From contig JAUIET010000015.1 in assembly GCA_030429735.1 (NCBI GenBank), positions 1-64,000 on the forward strand: a stretch of 64,000 nt of DNA, read 5' to 3'. This DNA is from Gammaproteobacteria bacterium (lineage in GTDB: Bacteria > Pseudomonadota > Gammaproteobacteria > Pseudomonadales > JAUIET01). The notes below the pieces were generated by a model, which was given only the letters and a program-made list of their open reading frames with translations, did no database searches and had not been told where the DNA came from. The translations under genes were made by a program, and so were the position numbers. Shown in pieces: positions 26,335 to 35,268 of the stretch (position 1 is the first letter of the stretch; each line of letters opens with the position of its first letter).

Positions 26335-27704
26335 AAACATCACTAAGAATAATCAGCCTCGTACTGGGCGCAGCGCTGCTGAGTTCTGGCGGTGTCGCCA
26401 TCGCTCAAGAAAAAGCACGTTCGTTAGATCAGTTGCTGCGTTTGGTTCAGCAAGGCAAAACCAGCGAAGCGCGTGAAAACGCAAAGCGTGAAGCAGAGTT
26501 TAAGCAGGCAAAGAATCGACAAGCCGCGCTGCTGAGTCAGGCCAAGCAAACCCGTTCGAATGAAGAGGCGCGCAGTGTGCGTCTTGAAAAGAGCTTTGAA
26601 GAAAATGAAGTTGCAGTGAGCCAAAAGCAGCAACAGCTCAAGGAGCGACTTGGCTCGTTGACAGAACTGTTTGGCCACATTACGTCGGCTTCCGGTGACT
26701 TGCGCGCCAACCTGGAAACCTCGCTAACCAGTGTTCAATACCCGGGCCGTGAGAAGTTTCTGGGCGATCTGGTAGAGAAGATGAGTGGCAACGACAAACT
26801 GCCAAGCATCGAAGAAATTGAGCGTTTGTGGTTTGAGCTGCAACGTGAAGCTGTTGAAACGGGCAAAGTGGTCAAGTTCAATACAGAGGTTGCGAAGCCA
26901 AATGGCGATAAGGCAACCGTGCCAGTTGTGCGAGTCGGCAGCTTTAACGTGGTCACTGAAGATGGACAATATCTGCGCTTCGACCAGGGCTCACTTGAAG
27001 AGTTGGCGCGCCAGCCCGGTGAATTCAATGGTATGGCCAGTGATTTAGCGTCGGCCAGCGAAGGCTTGCACCCATTTGGTGTTGATCCCACTGGACCTTC
27101 CGGCGGTTCTTATCTGTCGGCTTTGATTGACAGCCCAACCATCGTTGAGCGCTGGCACCAGGGTGGTATCGTCGGGTACATTATTACCGCGGTCGGTGCA
27201 TTTGCTCTGCTGATTGCCATCTGGCGTCTGATCGTACTCGGTGCAGTTGGCGCGAAGGTAAGCTCGCAGTTGAAGAGTGCCTCGCCGAACAAGAACAACC
27301 CGCTGGGACGTGTGCTTGCCGTACAGCAGGAAAACCCAAACTCTGATGCTGAAACACTGGAGCTGAAGCTTAATGAAGCGGTGTTGAAAGAGCAGCCTTC
27401 ATTGGAAAACTCTCTGACCTTGCTGAAGATCATTGCGGCCGTCGCGCCATTGCTCGGACTGCTGGGTACGGTAACGGGTATGATTCTGACCTTCCAGGCC
27501 ATCACAATCTTCGGTGCGGGTGACCCGAAAGCCATGGCTGGCGGTATTTCAAGCGCCTTGGTTACCACGGTATTGGGTCTCTGTGTTGCGATCCCAACCT
27601 TGCTGCTGCATACGGTGGTAAACGGTCGAGCGAAGAAGATAATGCACATTCTTGAGGAACAAAGTGCCGGTCTGATTGCCAAACAAGAAGAGGCTAATGG
27701 CTAA
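26331..27704 (+). CDS. TtpC-like MotA/TolQ/ExbB proton-channel protein
   Basis: 457 aa from the ATG that overlaps the DUF3450 stop. A signal peptide (1-25) leads into a periplasmic coiled coil (about 40-110, rich in K/Q/E) and a globular part. The C-terminal third has the ExbB fold with membrane segments near 280-310, 364-390 and 405-430. KIIAAVAPLLGLLGTVTGM is the family signature. In Vibrio, TtpC is a third ExbB-like component needed by the TonB2 system. The large periplasmic extension separates it from ordinary ExbB, the next gene. Confidence 0.9.
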   Translation: MKTSLRIISLVLGAALLSSGGVAIAQEKARSLDQLLRLVQQGKTSEARENAKREAEFKQAKNRQAALLSQAKQTRSNEEARSVRLEKSFEENEVAVSQKQQQLKERLGSLTELFGHITSASGDLRANLETSLTSVQYPGREKFLGDLVEKMSGNDKLPSIEEIERLWFELQREAVETGKVVKFNTEVAKPNGDKATVPVVRVGSFNVVTEDGQYLRFDQGSLEELARQPGEFNGMASDLASASEGLHPFGVDPTGPSGGSYLSALIDSPTIVERWHQGGIVGYIITAVGAFALLIAIWRLIVLGAVGAKVSSQLKSASPNKNNPLGRVLAVQQENPNSDAETLELKLNEAVLKEQPSLENSLTLLKIIAAVAPLLGLLGTVTGMILTFQAITIFGAGDPKAMAGGISSALVTTVLGLCVAIPTLLLHTVVNGRAKKIMHILEEQSAGLIAKQEEANG

Positions 27705-28237
27705 TGATTACCTTCTTCGAACTGGTCGGAGAGCTGCGCGGCTTCATGGAAGCCGGCGGCAACGTGCTCTGGCTGATTGCCTTCACCACCTTGCTGATGT
27801 GGACCATTGCGTTTGAACGCATCTGGTATTTCAAAAGCAAGAATGGCCTGAAGAGTGATGTAGCCAATGTGATCGACCAATGGGAATCGCGTGCTGAACG
27901 CAGGTCCTGGAATGCTCTGAGCATACGGGAAATGTTGATTTCGGAAACGTCACTTAACATCAACGCGTTCATGCCGCTGCTAGCCACACTGGTTAAGCTC
28001 TGCCCTTTGTTGGGATTGCTCGGTACGGTAACAGGTATGATCGAAGTGTTTAACGTAATGGCCGTAACTGGCGGCGGTGACGCCAAGTCAATGGCAGGTG
28101 GTGTGTCAAAAGCGACGATTCCAACCATGTCAGGCATGGTTGCTGCTATCTCGGGTTTGTTTGCCAATAGCTATCTGACCCAGGTAGCGGATCGGGAGAA
28201 AGCATTGCTCGAAGACCACCTGACAATGGATCATTAA
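27704..28237 (+). CDS. exbB: ExbB-type biopolymer transport protein
   Basis: 177 aa. It has three membrane helices: about 18-42 (NVLWLIAFTTLLMWTIAFE), 90-116 (LVKLCPLLGLLGTVTGMIEV) and 125-150. ExbB and ExbD form the proton channel that powers TonB. The start shares one base with the TtpC-like stop. It is shorter than E. coli ExbB (244 aa), which is usual for ExbB2 proteins in TonB2-type operons. Confidence 0.92.
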   Translation: MITFFELVGELRGFMEAGGNVLWLIAFTTLLMWTIAFERIWYFKSKNGLKSDVANVIDQWESRAERRSWNALSIREMLISETSLNINAFMPLLATLVKLCPLLGLLGTVTGMIEVFNVMAVTGGGDAKSMAGGVSKATIPTMSGMVAAISGLFANSYLTQVADREKALLEDHLTMDH

Positions 28238-28239
28238 TT

Positions 28240-28632
28240 ATGGCCCGTAAAGCAGAAGACAATGATGGCGCAATCGACCTGACTCCGATGTTGGACGTTG
28301 TGTTCATCATGTTGATTTTCTTCATCGTGACAGCATCTTTCGTTAAAGAATCGGGTATCCAGGTGATAAAGCCTGAAGGTGTGACGGCAACTGATCGTAA
28401 CGCCAAGATTCTGATTGCCATCAGTGGCAATGACGAGGTCTGGATTGATAAGAACCCGGTTGATAAGCGCTCGGTCAAAAATCATATCGAGCGGTTACGC
28501 GCTGAAAACCCGAAGGGTGGTGTTGTTTTGCAAGCTGATATGGGTGCGACCGCAGAAATGGTCGCCCATGTATTGGACATGGCACGTGAAGCGGGTGCTA
28601 TCGACGTTGCTTTGTCCACCGAGCGGAATTAG
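28240..28632 (+). CDS. exbD: ExbD-type biopolymer transport protein
   Basis: 130 aa with one N-terminal membrane helix (about 17-38) and a periplasmic domain. The proton-coupling aspartate is D19 in LTPMLDVVFIM, matching Asp25 of E. coli ExbD. It starts 2 bp after exbB and is followed by tonB after 14 bp. It should assemble with the ExbB and TtpC-like products in the inner membrane. Confidence 0.95.
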   Translation: MARKAEDNDGAIDLTPMLDVVFIMLIFFIVTASFVKESGIQVIKPEGVTATDRNAKILIAISGNDEVWIDKNPVDKRSVKNHIERLRAENPKGGVVLQADMGATAEMVAHVLDMAREAGAIDVALSTERN

Positions 28633-28646
28633 GAGGGCTACATACT

Positions 28647-29249
28647 ATGGCTGCACTCAGACTTGGAATCGGCCTGCCTCTGGCGGCTTTGGTCACTTTT
28701 GCTTTGTTCATGTTGATGCATTCGCTGATTTTCATGGCGGATACAAGCATCGATGAATCAGGTGCCACCAAGCTGGCGGACATTTTTATGCCAGATGTTG
28801 AAATCGAAACGAATCTGAAAGAGGCAAAGCCTGACAAGCCGGAAGACCCGGAAGAGCCGCCGCCAGATATGCCACAGCCTGAATTCCAGGACTTTGATGT
28901 ACAGGCGACAGCTATGAATATGAGCACGCCGATTAATGCGGACATCAACGTAGAAATGAACGGTGCAAGCGCAAGCGACGGCGAGTATTTGCCGATCGTA
29001 AAAGTGGCGCCTATTTACCCGAACCGTGCAGCCACCCGGGGCATTGAAGGGTATTGCATTGTGTCCTACACGGTAACAACCACGGGTGCTACTCGTGACC
29101 CCGTCGTCACCGATTGCCCCAATTCAGTGTTTGCCAGTGCATCCAAGAAAGCCGCATTAAAGTTTAAGTACAAGCCGCGTGTGGTAGACGGTGTCGCCAC
29201 TGAAGTACCGGGTGTGCGCAACAAGTTTACTTATACACTGGATAAGTAG
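28647..29249 (+). CDS. tonB: TonB family energy transducer
   Basis: 200 aa. A membrane anchor lies at about 11-32 and a short proline-rich spacer at about 58-80 (KPDKPEDPEEPPPDMPQP). The C-terminal TonB domain follows (VAPIYPNRAATRGIEGYC, VTDCPNSVFASASKKAAL). TonB links the ExbBD motor to outer-membrane receptors. The spacer is much shorter than in E. coli TonB, a feature of TonB2-type proteins. AGGAGG lies shortly before the ATG. Confidence 0.93.
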   Translation: MAALRLGIGLPLAALVTFALFMLMHSLIFMADTSIDESGATKLADIFMPDVEIETNLKEAKPDKPEDPEEPPPDMPQPEFQDFDVQATAMNMSTPINADINVEMNGASASDGEYLPIVKVAPIYPNRAATRGIEGYCIVSYTVTTTGATRDPVVTDCPNSVFASASKKAALKFKYKPRVVDGVATEVPGVRNKFTYTLDK

Positions 29250-29267
29250 GTAACGGACTGTCACACG

Positions 29268-29281
29268 TTCGAACGTTCGAA
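29268..29281. repeat. Perfect 14-bp palindrome between tonB and TPR gene
   Basis: TTCGAACGTTCGAA reads the same on both strands and lies about 18 bp after tonB and 25 bp before the TPR gene. There is no poly-T tract, so it is not a terminator. It might be an operator or an RNA-processing site. Its role is unknown. Confidence 0.6.
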
Positions 29282-29306
29282 AGACCTTAAATAATTGAGC
29301 AAAGCT

Positions 29307-30698
29307 ATGAGCCGCGAAATTCAATTTAAACTCACAGGCAAGGCACTGCGTGCAGGCTTTGCGGCGGTTGCCGTGTTTTTTGCCCTGTCGCTGGTTGCTG
29401 TCGTACCTGGCAGCCCACTCGGCGTAGTCGCTGCCCAGGATGAAGAGAAGCCACCGGAAAAGACACGCAAAACACAGGCGATCAGTGCAAAGGTCTATGA
29501 AAAATTAGCCAAGGCCCAGGAAGCGGCGGAAGCCAAGCAATACAACCAGGCAATATCCATACTGGACGCACTGCGCAGAAGTCAGGGCGACAAGCTCAAG
29601 GGCTATGATGCGGCCAGCGTATGGAATGTGTATGGCTTTATTTATTACTCTCAGGAACAGTATAGAAAAGCCATCGACGCGTATCGAAAAGTGGTTTCGC
29701 AAGGGGAGATTCCAGAAGCGTTAGAGGTTGGCACCAAATACACCATAGCTCAGCTGTACTTTGTGGTTGAAGACTATCCAGCTGCTATCCGCGCCATGAA
29801 TGACTGGTTTAAGGTAGCGAATAATCCGGGCCCAGACCCCTACATTCTGCTTGGCCAGGCCTATTACCAAACCAAAGACTACAACCGCGCGTTGCAGCAA
29901 GTAGAGCGAGGCATGGCAACAGCGCGCAAGCGCGAAATTGCGCCGAAAGAGCATTGGTATTTATTGCTGCGGGTGCTTTACTACGAAAAGAACAACTACG
30001 CCAAAACAACAGAAGTGTTAGAAGAATTGGTGCGACGCTGGCCGAAGCGGGAATACTGGGTTCAATTGGCCGGCATGTACGGTGAATTGAAGAAAGAGAA
30101 ACAGCAGTTGATCACCATGGAAGCGGCCTACGTGCAGGACATGCTTCAACGTGAAGGCGAGCTTTTAAACATGGCCTACCTGTTTCTCGGCAATGACATG
30201 CCATACAAAGCAGCCAAAGTGGTTGAGAAAGGCCTGAAGGAAGAGAAGATCAAGCCAACCAGCAAGAATTACGAGTTGCTTGGCAACGCATGGCGTCAGG
30301 CTCAGGAAACCAAGAAGGCGATACCGGCTCTTGAAAACGCAGCAAGTCGATCCGACAAGGGTGAGATATACGCGCGTTTGGCAGGTGTGTATCTTGATAA
30401 TGAGGAATACGACAAAGCGATTCGAGCTGCCCGAGATGCTATCAACAAAGGCGGAGTTAAACGCCGTGATAACGTCTGGATGATCAAAGGTATGGCTGAG
30501 TTTAACTCGGATAAACTCAATGCCGCTCTTGGTTCTTTCCGAAAATGTGCCGAAGACAAGCGCAGCGAGAAAGTGTGCAATCAATGGCGAGGTTTTGTAG
30601 CCAAAGATCAAAAGCGCCGCCAGAAGCTTGCTGAAGACCTGAGGGCATTGAAGAATGCCAGAGAAGCGAAAGCGGTAGAGGCAACGTCAACCAGTTAG
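29307..30698 (+). CDS. TPR-repeat protein of TonB2-type operon
   Basis: About 463 aa from ATG 29307; a TTG four codons upstream is possible. An N-terminal hydrophobic segment (about 15-40) ending VVAAQ suggests export to the periplasm. Several TPR units follow, for example YNQAISILDAL, AIRAMNDWFK and YNRALQQVERGM, plus KAAKVVEKGL and YDKAIRAARDAI. A basic Lys-rich tail ends the chain. TPR proteins close many DUF3450-TtpC-ExbB-ExbD-TonB operons. In Vibrio such a protein (TtpB-like) has been discussed as an accessory. The role is inferred from context. Confidence 0.85.
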   Translation: MSREIQFKLTGKALRAGFAAVAVFFALSLVAVVPGSPLGVVAAQDEEKPPEKTRKTQAISAKVYEKLAKAQEAAEAKQYNQAISILDALRRSQGDKLKGYDAASVWNVYGFIYYSQEQYRKAIDAYRKVVSQGEIPEALEVGTKYTIAQLYFVVEDYPAAIRAMNDWFKVANNPGPDPYILLGQAYYQTKDYNRALQQVERGMATARKREIAPKEHWYLLLRVLYYEKNNYAKTTEVLEELVRRWPKREYWVQLAGMYGELKKEKQQLITMEAAYVQDMLQREGELLNMAYLFLGNDMPYKAAKVVEKGLKEEKIKPTSKNYELLGNAWRQAQETKKAIPALENAASRSDKGEIYARLAGVYLDNEEYDKAIRAARDAINKGGVKRRDNVWMIKGMAEFNSDKLNAALGSFRKCAEDKRSEKVCNQWRGFVAKDQKRRQKLAEDLRALKNAREAKAVEATSTS

Positions 30699-30714
30699 TC
30701 GATGCATTGAAAGC

Positions 30715-30757
30715 AAAAAAAGCCAGCGCTCTCCGCAAAGACCGCTGGCTTTTTTTT
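30715..30757 (+). terminator. Rho-independent terminator of TonB operon
   Basis: The stem AGCCAGCG (30721-30728) pairs with CGCTGGCT (30743-30750), followed by seven T. An A-run before the stem (30715-30720) can extend it and could let it act on the opposite strand for ilvD, whose 3' end is 59 bp away. It is the clearest terminator in the window. Confidence 0.92.
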
Positions 30758-30815
30758 GTATCGGTGCCTTGCGCGAACGACCCTGCTTCAATTGCTTGAT
30801 TGGATGGGGTGGCGT

Positions 30816-32660
30816 CTACTTCAACTGAGACAAATCGCGAACAGCACCTTGATCTGCGCTGGTCACCAGTTTCGCGTACGCTTTCAAGGCGGGAGATACT
30901 TTTCTTGGTCGCGATTCGAGTGGCTGCCAGCCTTCATCGCCTTTGGCGTCCATGGCTGCCCTGCGTGTCTGCAGCTCCTCATCGCTTATCATCACATCGA
31001 TGCGTCTGGCGGGGATATCTATTCGGATTGTATCGCCAGGCTCCACCAAAGCGATTGCCCCGCCGGCGGCCGCTTCCGGAGAGGCATGCCCAATCGACAA
31101 GCCCGATGTACCACCTGAAAAGCGGCCATCCGTTAGCAAGGCGCAGGCCTCGCCCAGTCCTTTTGATTTCAGGTAGCTTGTTGGGTACAGCATTTCCTGC
31201 ATGCCAGGCCCGCCTTTAGGTCCTTCATAGCGCACAATCACTACATCACCTGGTTTGACGCGATCACCGAGAATATCGTCTACCGCAGAATCCTGGCTTT
31301 CACAAATATGGGCAGGGCCTTCAAACTGCCAGTTGCTTTCATCAACACCAGATGTTTTGACTACACATCCCTTCTCAGCGATGTTGCCAAACAAAACGGC
31401 CAGACCGCCTTCCTGGCTGTACGCGTTTTCGATGCTACGGATACAGCCCTGTTCCCTATCTGCATCCAAACTGGACCATCGTGTGTCTTGCGAAAAAGCG
31501 GTTTGCGTGGGAATTCCGCCTGGGCCGGCCTGGTAGAATTTTCTAACCTCGGCATCCTTGGTAAGCATAATGTCCCACTTTTCAAGCGCTGCTTTCATGC
31601 TAGGCGAGTGGACAGTGGGGCAATCCGAATGCAGCAAACCGGCTCTCTCCAATTCACCCAAAATAGCCATTACACCGCCGGCCCTGTGCACATCTTCCAT
31701 GTGATACTTGGGCGTATTGGGAGCCACTTTGCAGAGTTGCGGAATTTCGCGTGACAATCGATCAATATCACGCATAGTAAAATTCAATTCGGCTTCTTGT
31801 GCGGCGGCAAGCAAATGTAAAATGGTGTTGGTTGAGCCGCCCATCGCGATATCGAGCATCATGGCGTTTTCAAACGCCTTGAACGAGGCGATATTTCGTG
31901 GCAGCACAGATTCGTCATCTTGTTGGTAGCGCCTATGGCATAGCTCCACGATTAACCGACCGGCTCGTAAAAATAATTGTTCACGGTCAGCGTGAGTGGC
32001 GAGCGTGCTGCCATTTCCTGGCAAGGAAAGTCCTAATGCTTCGGTGAGGCAATTCATTGAGTTCGCCGTGAACATGCCGGAGCATGAGCCACAGGTTGGG
32101 CAGGCTGAACGTTCGTATTCTGCGGCTTCCTCATCGGAGCGCGTTGGGTCCGCGCCGATCACCATCGCGTCAATCAAATCGAGTTTGTGCTCAGATAACG
32201 CAGTTTTGCCGGCTTCCATTGGGCCACCGGATACAAAGACAGTGGGTATGTTCAGACGCATGGCAGCGTTTAGCATGCCGGGCGTGATCTTGTCACAATT
32301 AGAGATACACACCAAGGCATCAGCACAGTGCCCATTGACCATATACTCTACGGAATCCGCAATTATGTCGCGAGATGGCAAGCTGTACAGCATGCCGTCG
32401 TGACCCATAGCGATGCCGTCATCCACAGCAATGGTGTTGAACTCTTTGGCAACACCACCGGCTGCTTCAATTTCTCGCGCAACCAATTGACCGAGATCTT
32501 TCAGATGCACGTGGCCGGGCACAAATTGCGTAAAAGAGTTTGAGATCGCAATGATGGGTTTTGTGAAATCATCATCCTTCATACCGGTGGCACGCCACAG
32601 CGCTCGCGCGCCGGCCATATTGCGACCGTGAGTGGATGTTTTTGAGCGATAGTCGGCCAT
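30816..32660 (-). CDS. ilvD: Dihydroxy-acid dehydratase
   Basis: 614 aa, matching E. coli IlvD (616). It dehydrates dihydroxy-acids to the 2-oxo acids of valine and isoleucine synthesis and binds an iron-sulfur cluster. The probable cluster cysteines lie in [12 protein letters not shown] (near 118-129) and [20 protein letters not shown] (near 189-208). VDDGIAMGH and [16 protein letters not shown] are further landmarks. It is the last of a leftward run of argE, argA and ilvD and pairs functionally with ilvA and ilvE in this window. Confidence 0.97.
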   Translation of the reverse strand: MADYRSKTSTHGRNMAGARALWRATGMKDDDFTKPIIAISNSFTQFVPGHVHLKDLGQLVAREIEAAGGVAKEFNTIAVDDGIAMGHDGMLYSLPSRDIIADSVEYMVNGHCADALVCISNCDKITPGMLNAAMRLNIPTVFVSGGPMEAGKTALSEHKLDLIDAMVIGADPTRSDEEAAEYERSACPTCGSCSGMFTANSMNCLTEALGLSLPGNGSTLATHADREQLFLRAGRLIVELCHRRYQQDDESVLPRNIASFKAFENAMMLDIAMGGSTNTILHLLAAAQEAELNFTMRDIDRLSREIPQLCKVAPNTPKYHMEDVHRAGGVMAILGELERAGLLHSDCPTVHSPSMKAALEKWDIMLTKDAEVRKFYQAGPGGIPTQTAFSQDTRWSSLDADREQGCIRSIENAYSQEGGLAVLFGNIAEKGCVVKTSGVDESNWQFEGPAHICESQDSAVDDILGDRVKPGDVVIVRYEGPKGGPGMQEMLYPTSYLKSKGLGEACALLTDGRFSGGTSGLSIGHASPEAAAGGAIALVEPGDTIRIDIPARRIDVMISDEELQTRRAAMDAKGDEGWQPLESRPRKVSPALKAYAKLVTSADQGAVRDLSQLK

Positions 32661-32690
32661 TGTTCTTCCCTATAGTGTTTTGAGCGCGGC

Positions 32691-33980
32691 CTAAAGGTCG
32701 CGTACCAGTACTTTGGAGTTGCGCTGATTGTTGTATAAGGTCTGTCGACTCACGGGCAAGGCATTTATGCCCGTTTCAATGAATCCGTTTTCCTGAAACC
32801 AGTGCGCAGCTTTTGTTGTCAATACAAACAAGCTCGACAGCCTCTGCTCTCGCGCTTTGCTGATTGAATGTTCTAACAGTTTTACAGCGCGCCCTGAGTT
32901 TCTATACTCCGGCTCCGTTACCACACAGGCCAGCTCAGCTGACGACGCGTCGGCAAAGGGGTATAGCGCAGCACAAGCAATCACCCGGCCATCACGCTCA
33001 ATGACGGCAAAAAAGCCAATCTCGTCTTCAAGTTTTTCTCGGGAGCGTCGTACCAATGTGCCGTCGTTTTCCAGTGGGGCAATCAAGTCGAGCACGGCAC
33101 TGATGTCATCAATGTTGGCGTCTCTTATCACCTCAAACGGATCATGACTGATCAGTGTGCCACTGCCATTCAGGCTAAACAATTCGGTTAAAAGTGCGCT
33201 TGAATTCGTAAAACTCACAATTTGAGTTCTGTCCACACCGGCTTCGCAGGCGCTGATTGCGCAGGCTAAGTTAGGGTCGGAATTGCGGGCGCTCAGCTCA
33301 CGTGCTTGTGCGAGGCTAAGCTCACGCTGTAACTGTTGATTGTCGAGAACTCCGTCGTTTTCGCTAAACAGTATCAGCTTGTCAGCCCCCAGGCGCGCAG
33401 CCAGCTCCCGCCCCAGCTCTTTGCCGTCCAGGGAAAACAGTTCGCCAGACGGGGACGGTGCAATTGCCGGTATCAGCACAACGTTTGCTTGGTCCAGTTG
33501 CGCTCGCACGCCGCGCACATCAACGTTGCGAACAGCGCCTGCGTGTTCATGATCAACACCATTATCTACGCCGAACGGTTTAGCGGTGACAAAGGAACCA
33601 CTAACGGCTCGAACAGGCGTACCTCTGTGTTGTGCGGTCGCAGAATTTTTCAGTAAAACGGCTTCTATCCTGGATCGCCATTCGCCATACGTAGCGGCCG
33701 CGATATTCACTGCTTGCTCGCCTAATATCAAACGGCCATTGCTTTCAGTGACGGTATTGCCTGTCTTGTGTAAAGCGTCCTTTATTTGCCGCTCAGCACC
33801 AAAACACAATACGACTTTTACGCCAAGACTGTGGAGTAACACGATGTCTTGCAGCAGGACAGCGAAGTTCTCATGGGCCAATACTTCGCCGCCCAAGGCG
33901 AGAACGAAGGTCTTGCCGCGGTTGCTATTGATGTAGGGCGAGGTGGATCGAAACCAGCTCACGTATTGTTCGGTGTTCAT
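32691..33980 (-). CDS. argA: N-acetylglutamate synthase
   Basis: 429 aa with the two-domain layout of E. coli ArgA (443). The amino-acid-kinase-like domain (about 1-280, FVLALGGEVLAHENFAVLLQ near 25) gives arginine feedback. The GNAT acetyltransferase domain (about 285-429) has CVVTEPEYRNSGRAVKLLEH, the acetyl-CoA loop. This step acetylates glutamate to begin arginine synthesis. It starts 136 bp after argE ends and is followed by ilvD 30 bp on. Confidence 0.95.
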   Translation of the reverse strand: MNTEQYVSWFRSTSPYINSNRGKTFVLALGGEVLAHENFAVLLQDIVLLHSLGVKVVLCFGAERQIKDALHKTGNTVTESNGRLILGEQAVNIAAATYGEWRSRIEAVLLKNSATAQHRGTPVRAVSGSFVTAKPFGVDNGVDHEHAGAVRNVDVRGVRAQLDQANVVLIPAIAPSPSGELFSLDGKELGRELAARLGADKLILFSENDGVLDNQQLQRELSLAQARELSARNSDPNLACAISACEAGVDRTQIVSFTNSSALLTELFSLNGSGTLISHDPFEVIRDANIDDISAVLDLIAPLENDGTLVRRSREKLEDEIGFFAVIERDGRVIACAALYPFADASSAELACVVTEPEYRNSGRAVKLLEHSISKAREQRLSSLFVLTTKAAHWFQENGFIETGINALPVSRQTLYNNQRNSKVLVRDL

Positions 33981-34116
33981 TAGCTGTTGGGTTTAACCAG
34001 GTGGGCGGACGGAACTGGTGCTGTGCGTGCTTAAAGATCGGCTCGTAAGTTCAATGCCAATATGCTGCTTTTCTATGGCTCAATGGACACACGCTGCGAT
34101 AAAACGTCGTTGCACC

Positions 34117-35268
34117 CTAATTAATACAAAACCTATCAATTAATTGGCTCAGCAATTTAACACAGGGCTTTATCTGATGCAGCTCCATATATTCATCCGG
34201 CTGATGCGCCTGGTCGATGGAGCCTGGCCCCAGCACAATGGTGTCCATGCCCATGCCTTGCAAAAACGGTGCTTCAGTACCAAAAGCGACAGATCCAGCC
34301 AATTGACCAGTGAGTTTTTCAGCTGCGCGAACAAGCTCCGAGTCAGCAGCTTGCTCATACGCGGGCACGCCATCTACCAGAGGCTGGTAATCAATACGTA
34401 CTTCGTGACGTTCCGCCACGTTGGCTATCAGTGCCGCTATATCATCGCGCAGCCCTGCATTGTTCATCCCTGGCAGGGCTCGAAGGTCAAATTGCAGCTC
34501 GCACTGACCACATATACGGTTTGGATTATCGCCGCCGTGAATACAGCCCAGATTCATGGTTGGAATTCTTACCTCAAATCCGTCGTGCGAAAAATCCCTG
34601 GCGAGTTGTTGTCGGAAACTCATTAGCTCGCCAAGCACAGCATGCATCACATCCATTGCACTGGCTCCGGCGGCGGGGTTCGATGAGTGGCCGCTGCGCC
34701 CATGCACGGTCACTTTGTCCATCACAATGCCTTTGTGCATGCGAATCGGTTGTAAGCTGGTGGGTTCGCCCACGATGGCGTATCGGGCCTGTGGCTGGCC
34801 ACTGGCAGCCAGCTCGCGCGCCCCCTGCATGGAGCTTTCTTCGTCAGCGGTGGCCAGCAGAATGATGGGCTGGCGCAGGTCTTTCGCTGTGTATTGGCGC
34901 ACGGCTTCAATCGCTACGGCGAAGAAGCCCTTCATATCGCTGGTGCCCAATCCGTAGAAGCGATTATCACGCTCCGTGAGGCGAAACGGATCGGACTGCC
35001 ATTTGCCATCATCGAAGGGTACAGTGTCTGTGTGCCCTGACAATACCAGGCCGCCAGAACCCGAGCCAAGCGTTGCGATCAGGTTGGCTTTTGCTGGATT
35101 GTCGCTGAGAGGCAGTATCTGGCAACGGAAGCCAAGCTCGCCAAGCCAGCTGGCCAGTTGTTCAATAACCGCTAGGTTGCTCTGATCATATTCCGCCGAA
35201 CAGCTACTAATCGACGGCAGGCCGATCAGTGTTTGTAGTTGTTCTTGAAGCGGCGGAAGTTTAGCCAA
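34117..35268 (-). CDS. argE: Acetylornithine deacetylase
   Basis: 383 aa, as in E. coli ArgE. This M20-family zinc hydrolase releases ornithine and acetate. LSGHTDTVPFDDGKW (near 78) has the first metal His and Asp. GTSDMKGFFAV holds the bridging Asp, and ADEESSMQGAREL holds the catalytic Glu pair. Its start overlaps the upstream Pit gene stop by 8 bases. Together with argA it covers two arginine steps. Succinyl-diaminopimelate desuccinylase is the nearest alternative, but ArgE-type motifs and the argA neighbour favour this call. Confidence 0.93.
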   Translation of the reverse strand: MAKLPPLQEQLQTLIGLPSISSCSAEYDQSNLAVIEQLASWLGELGFRCQILPLSDNPAKANLIATLGSGSGGLVLSGHTDTVPFDDGKWQSDPFRLTERDNRFYGLGTSDMKGFFAVAIEAVRQYTAKDLRQPIILLATADEESSMQGARELAASGQPQARYAIVGEPTSLQPIRMHKGIVMDKVTVHGRSGHSSNPAAGASAMDVMHAVLGELMSFRQQLARDFSHDGFEVRIPTMNLGCIHGGDNPNRICGQCELQFDLRALPGMNNAGLRDDIAALIANVAERHEVRIDYQPLVDGVPAYEQAADSELVRAAEKLTGQLAGSVAFGTEAPFLQGMGMDTIVLGPGSIDQAHQPDEYMELHQIKPCVKLLSQLIDRFCIN

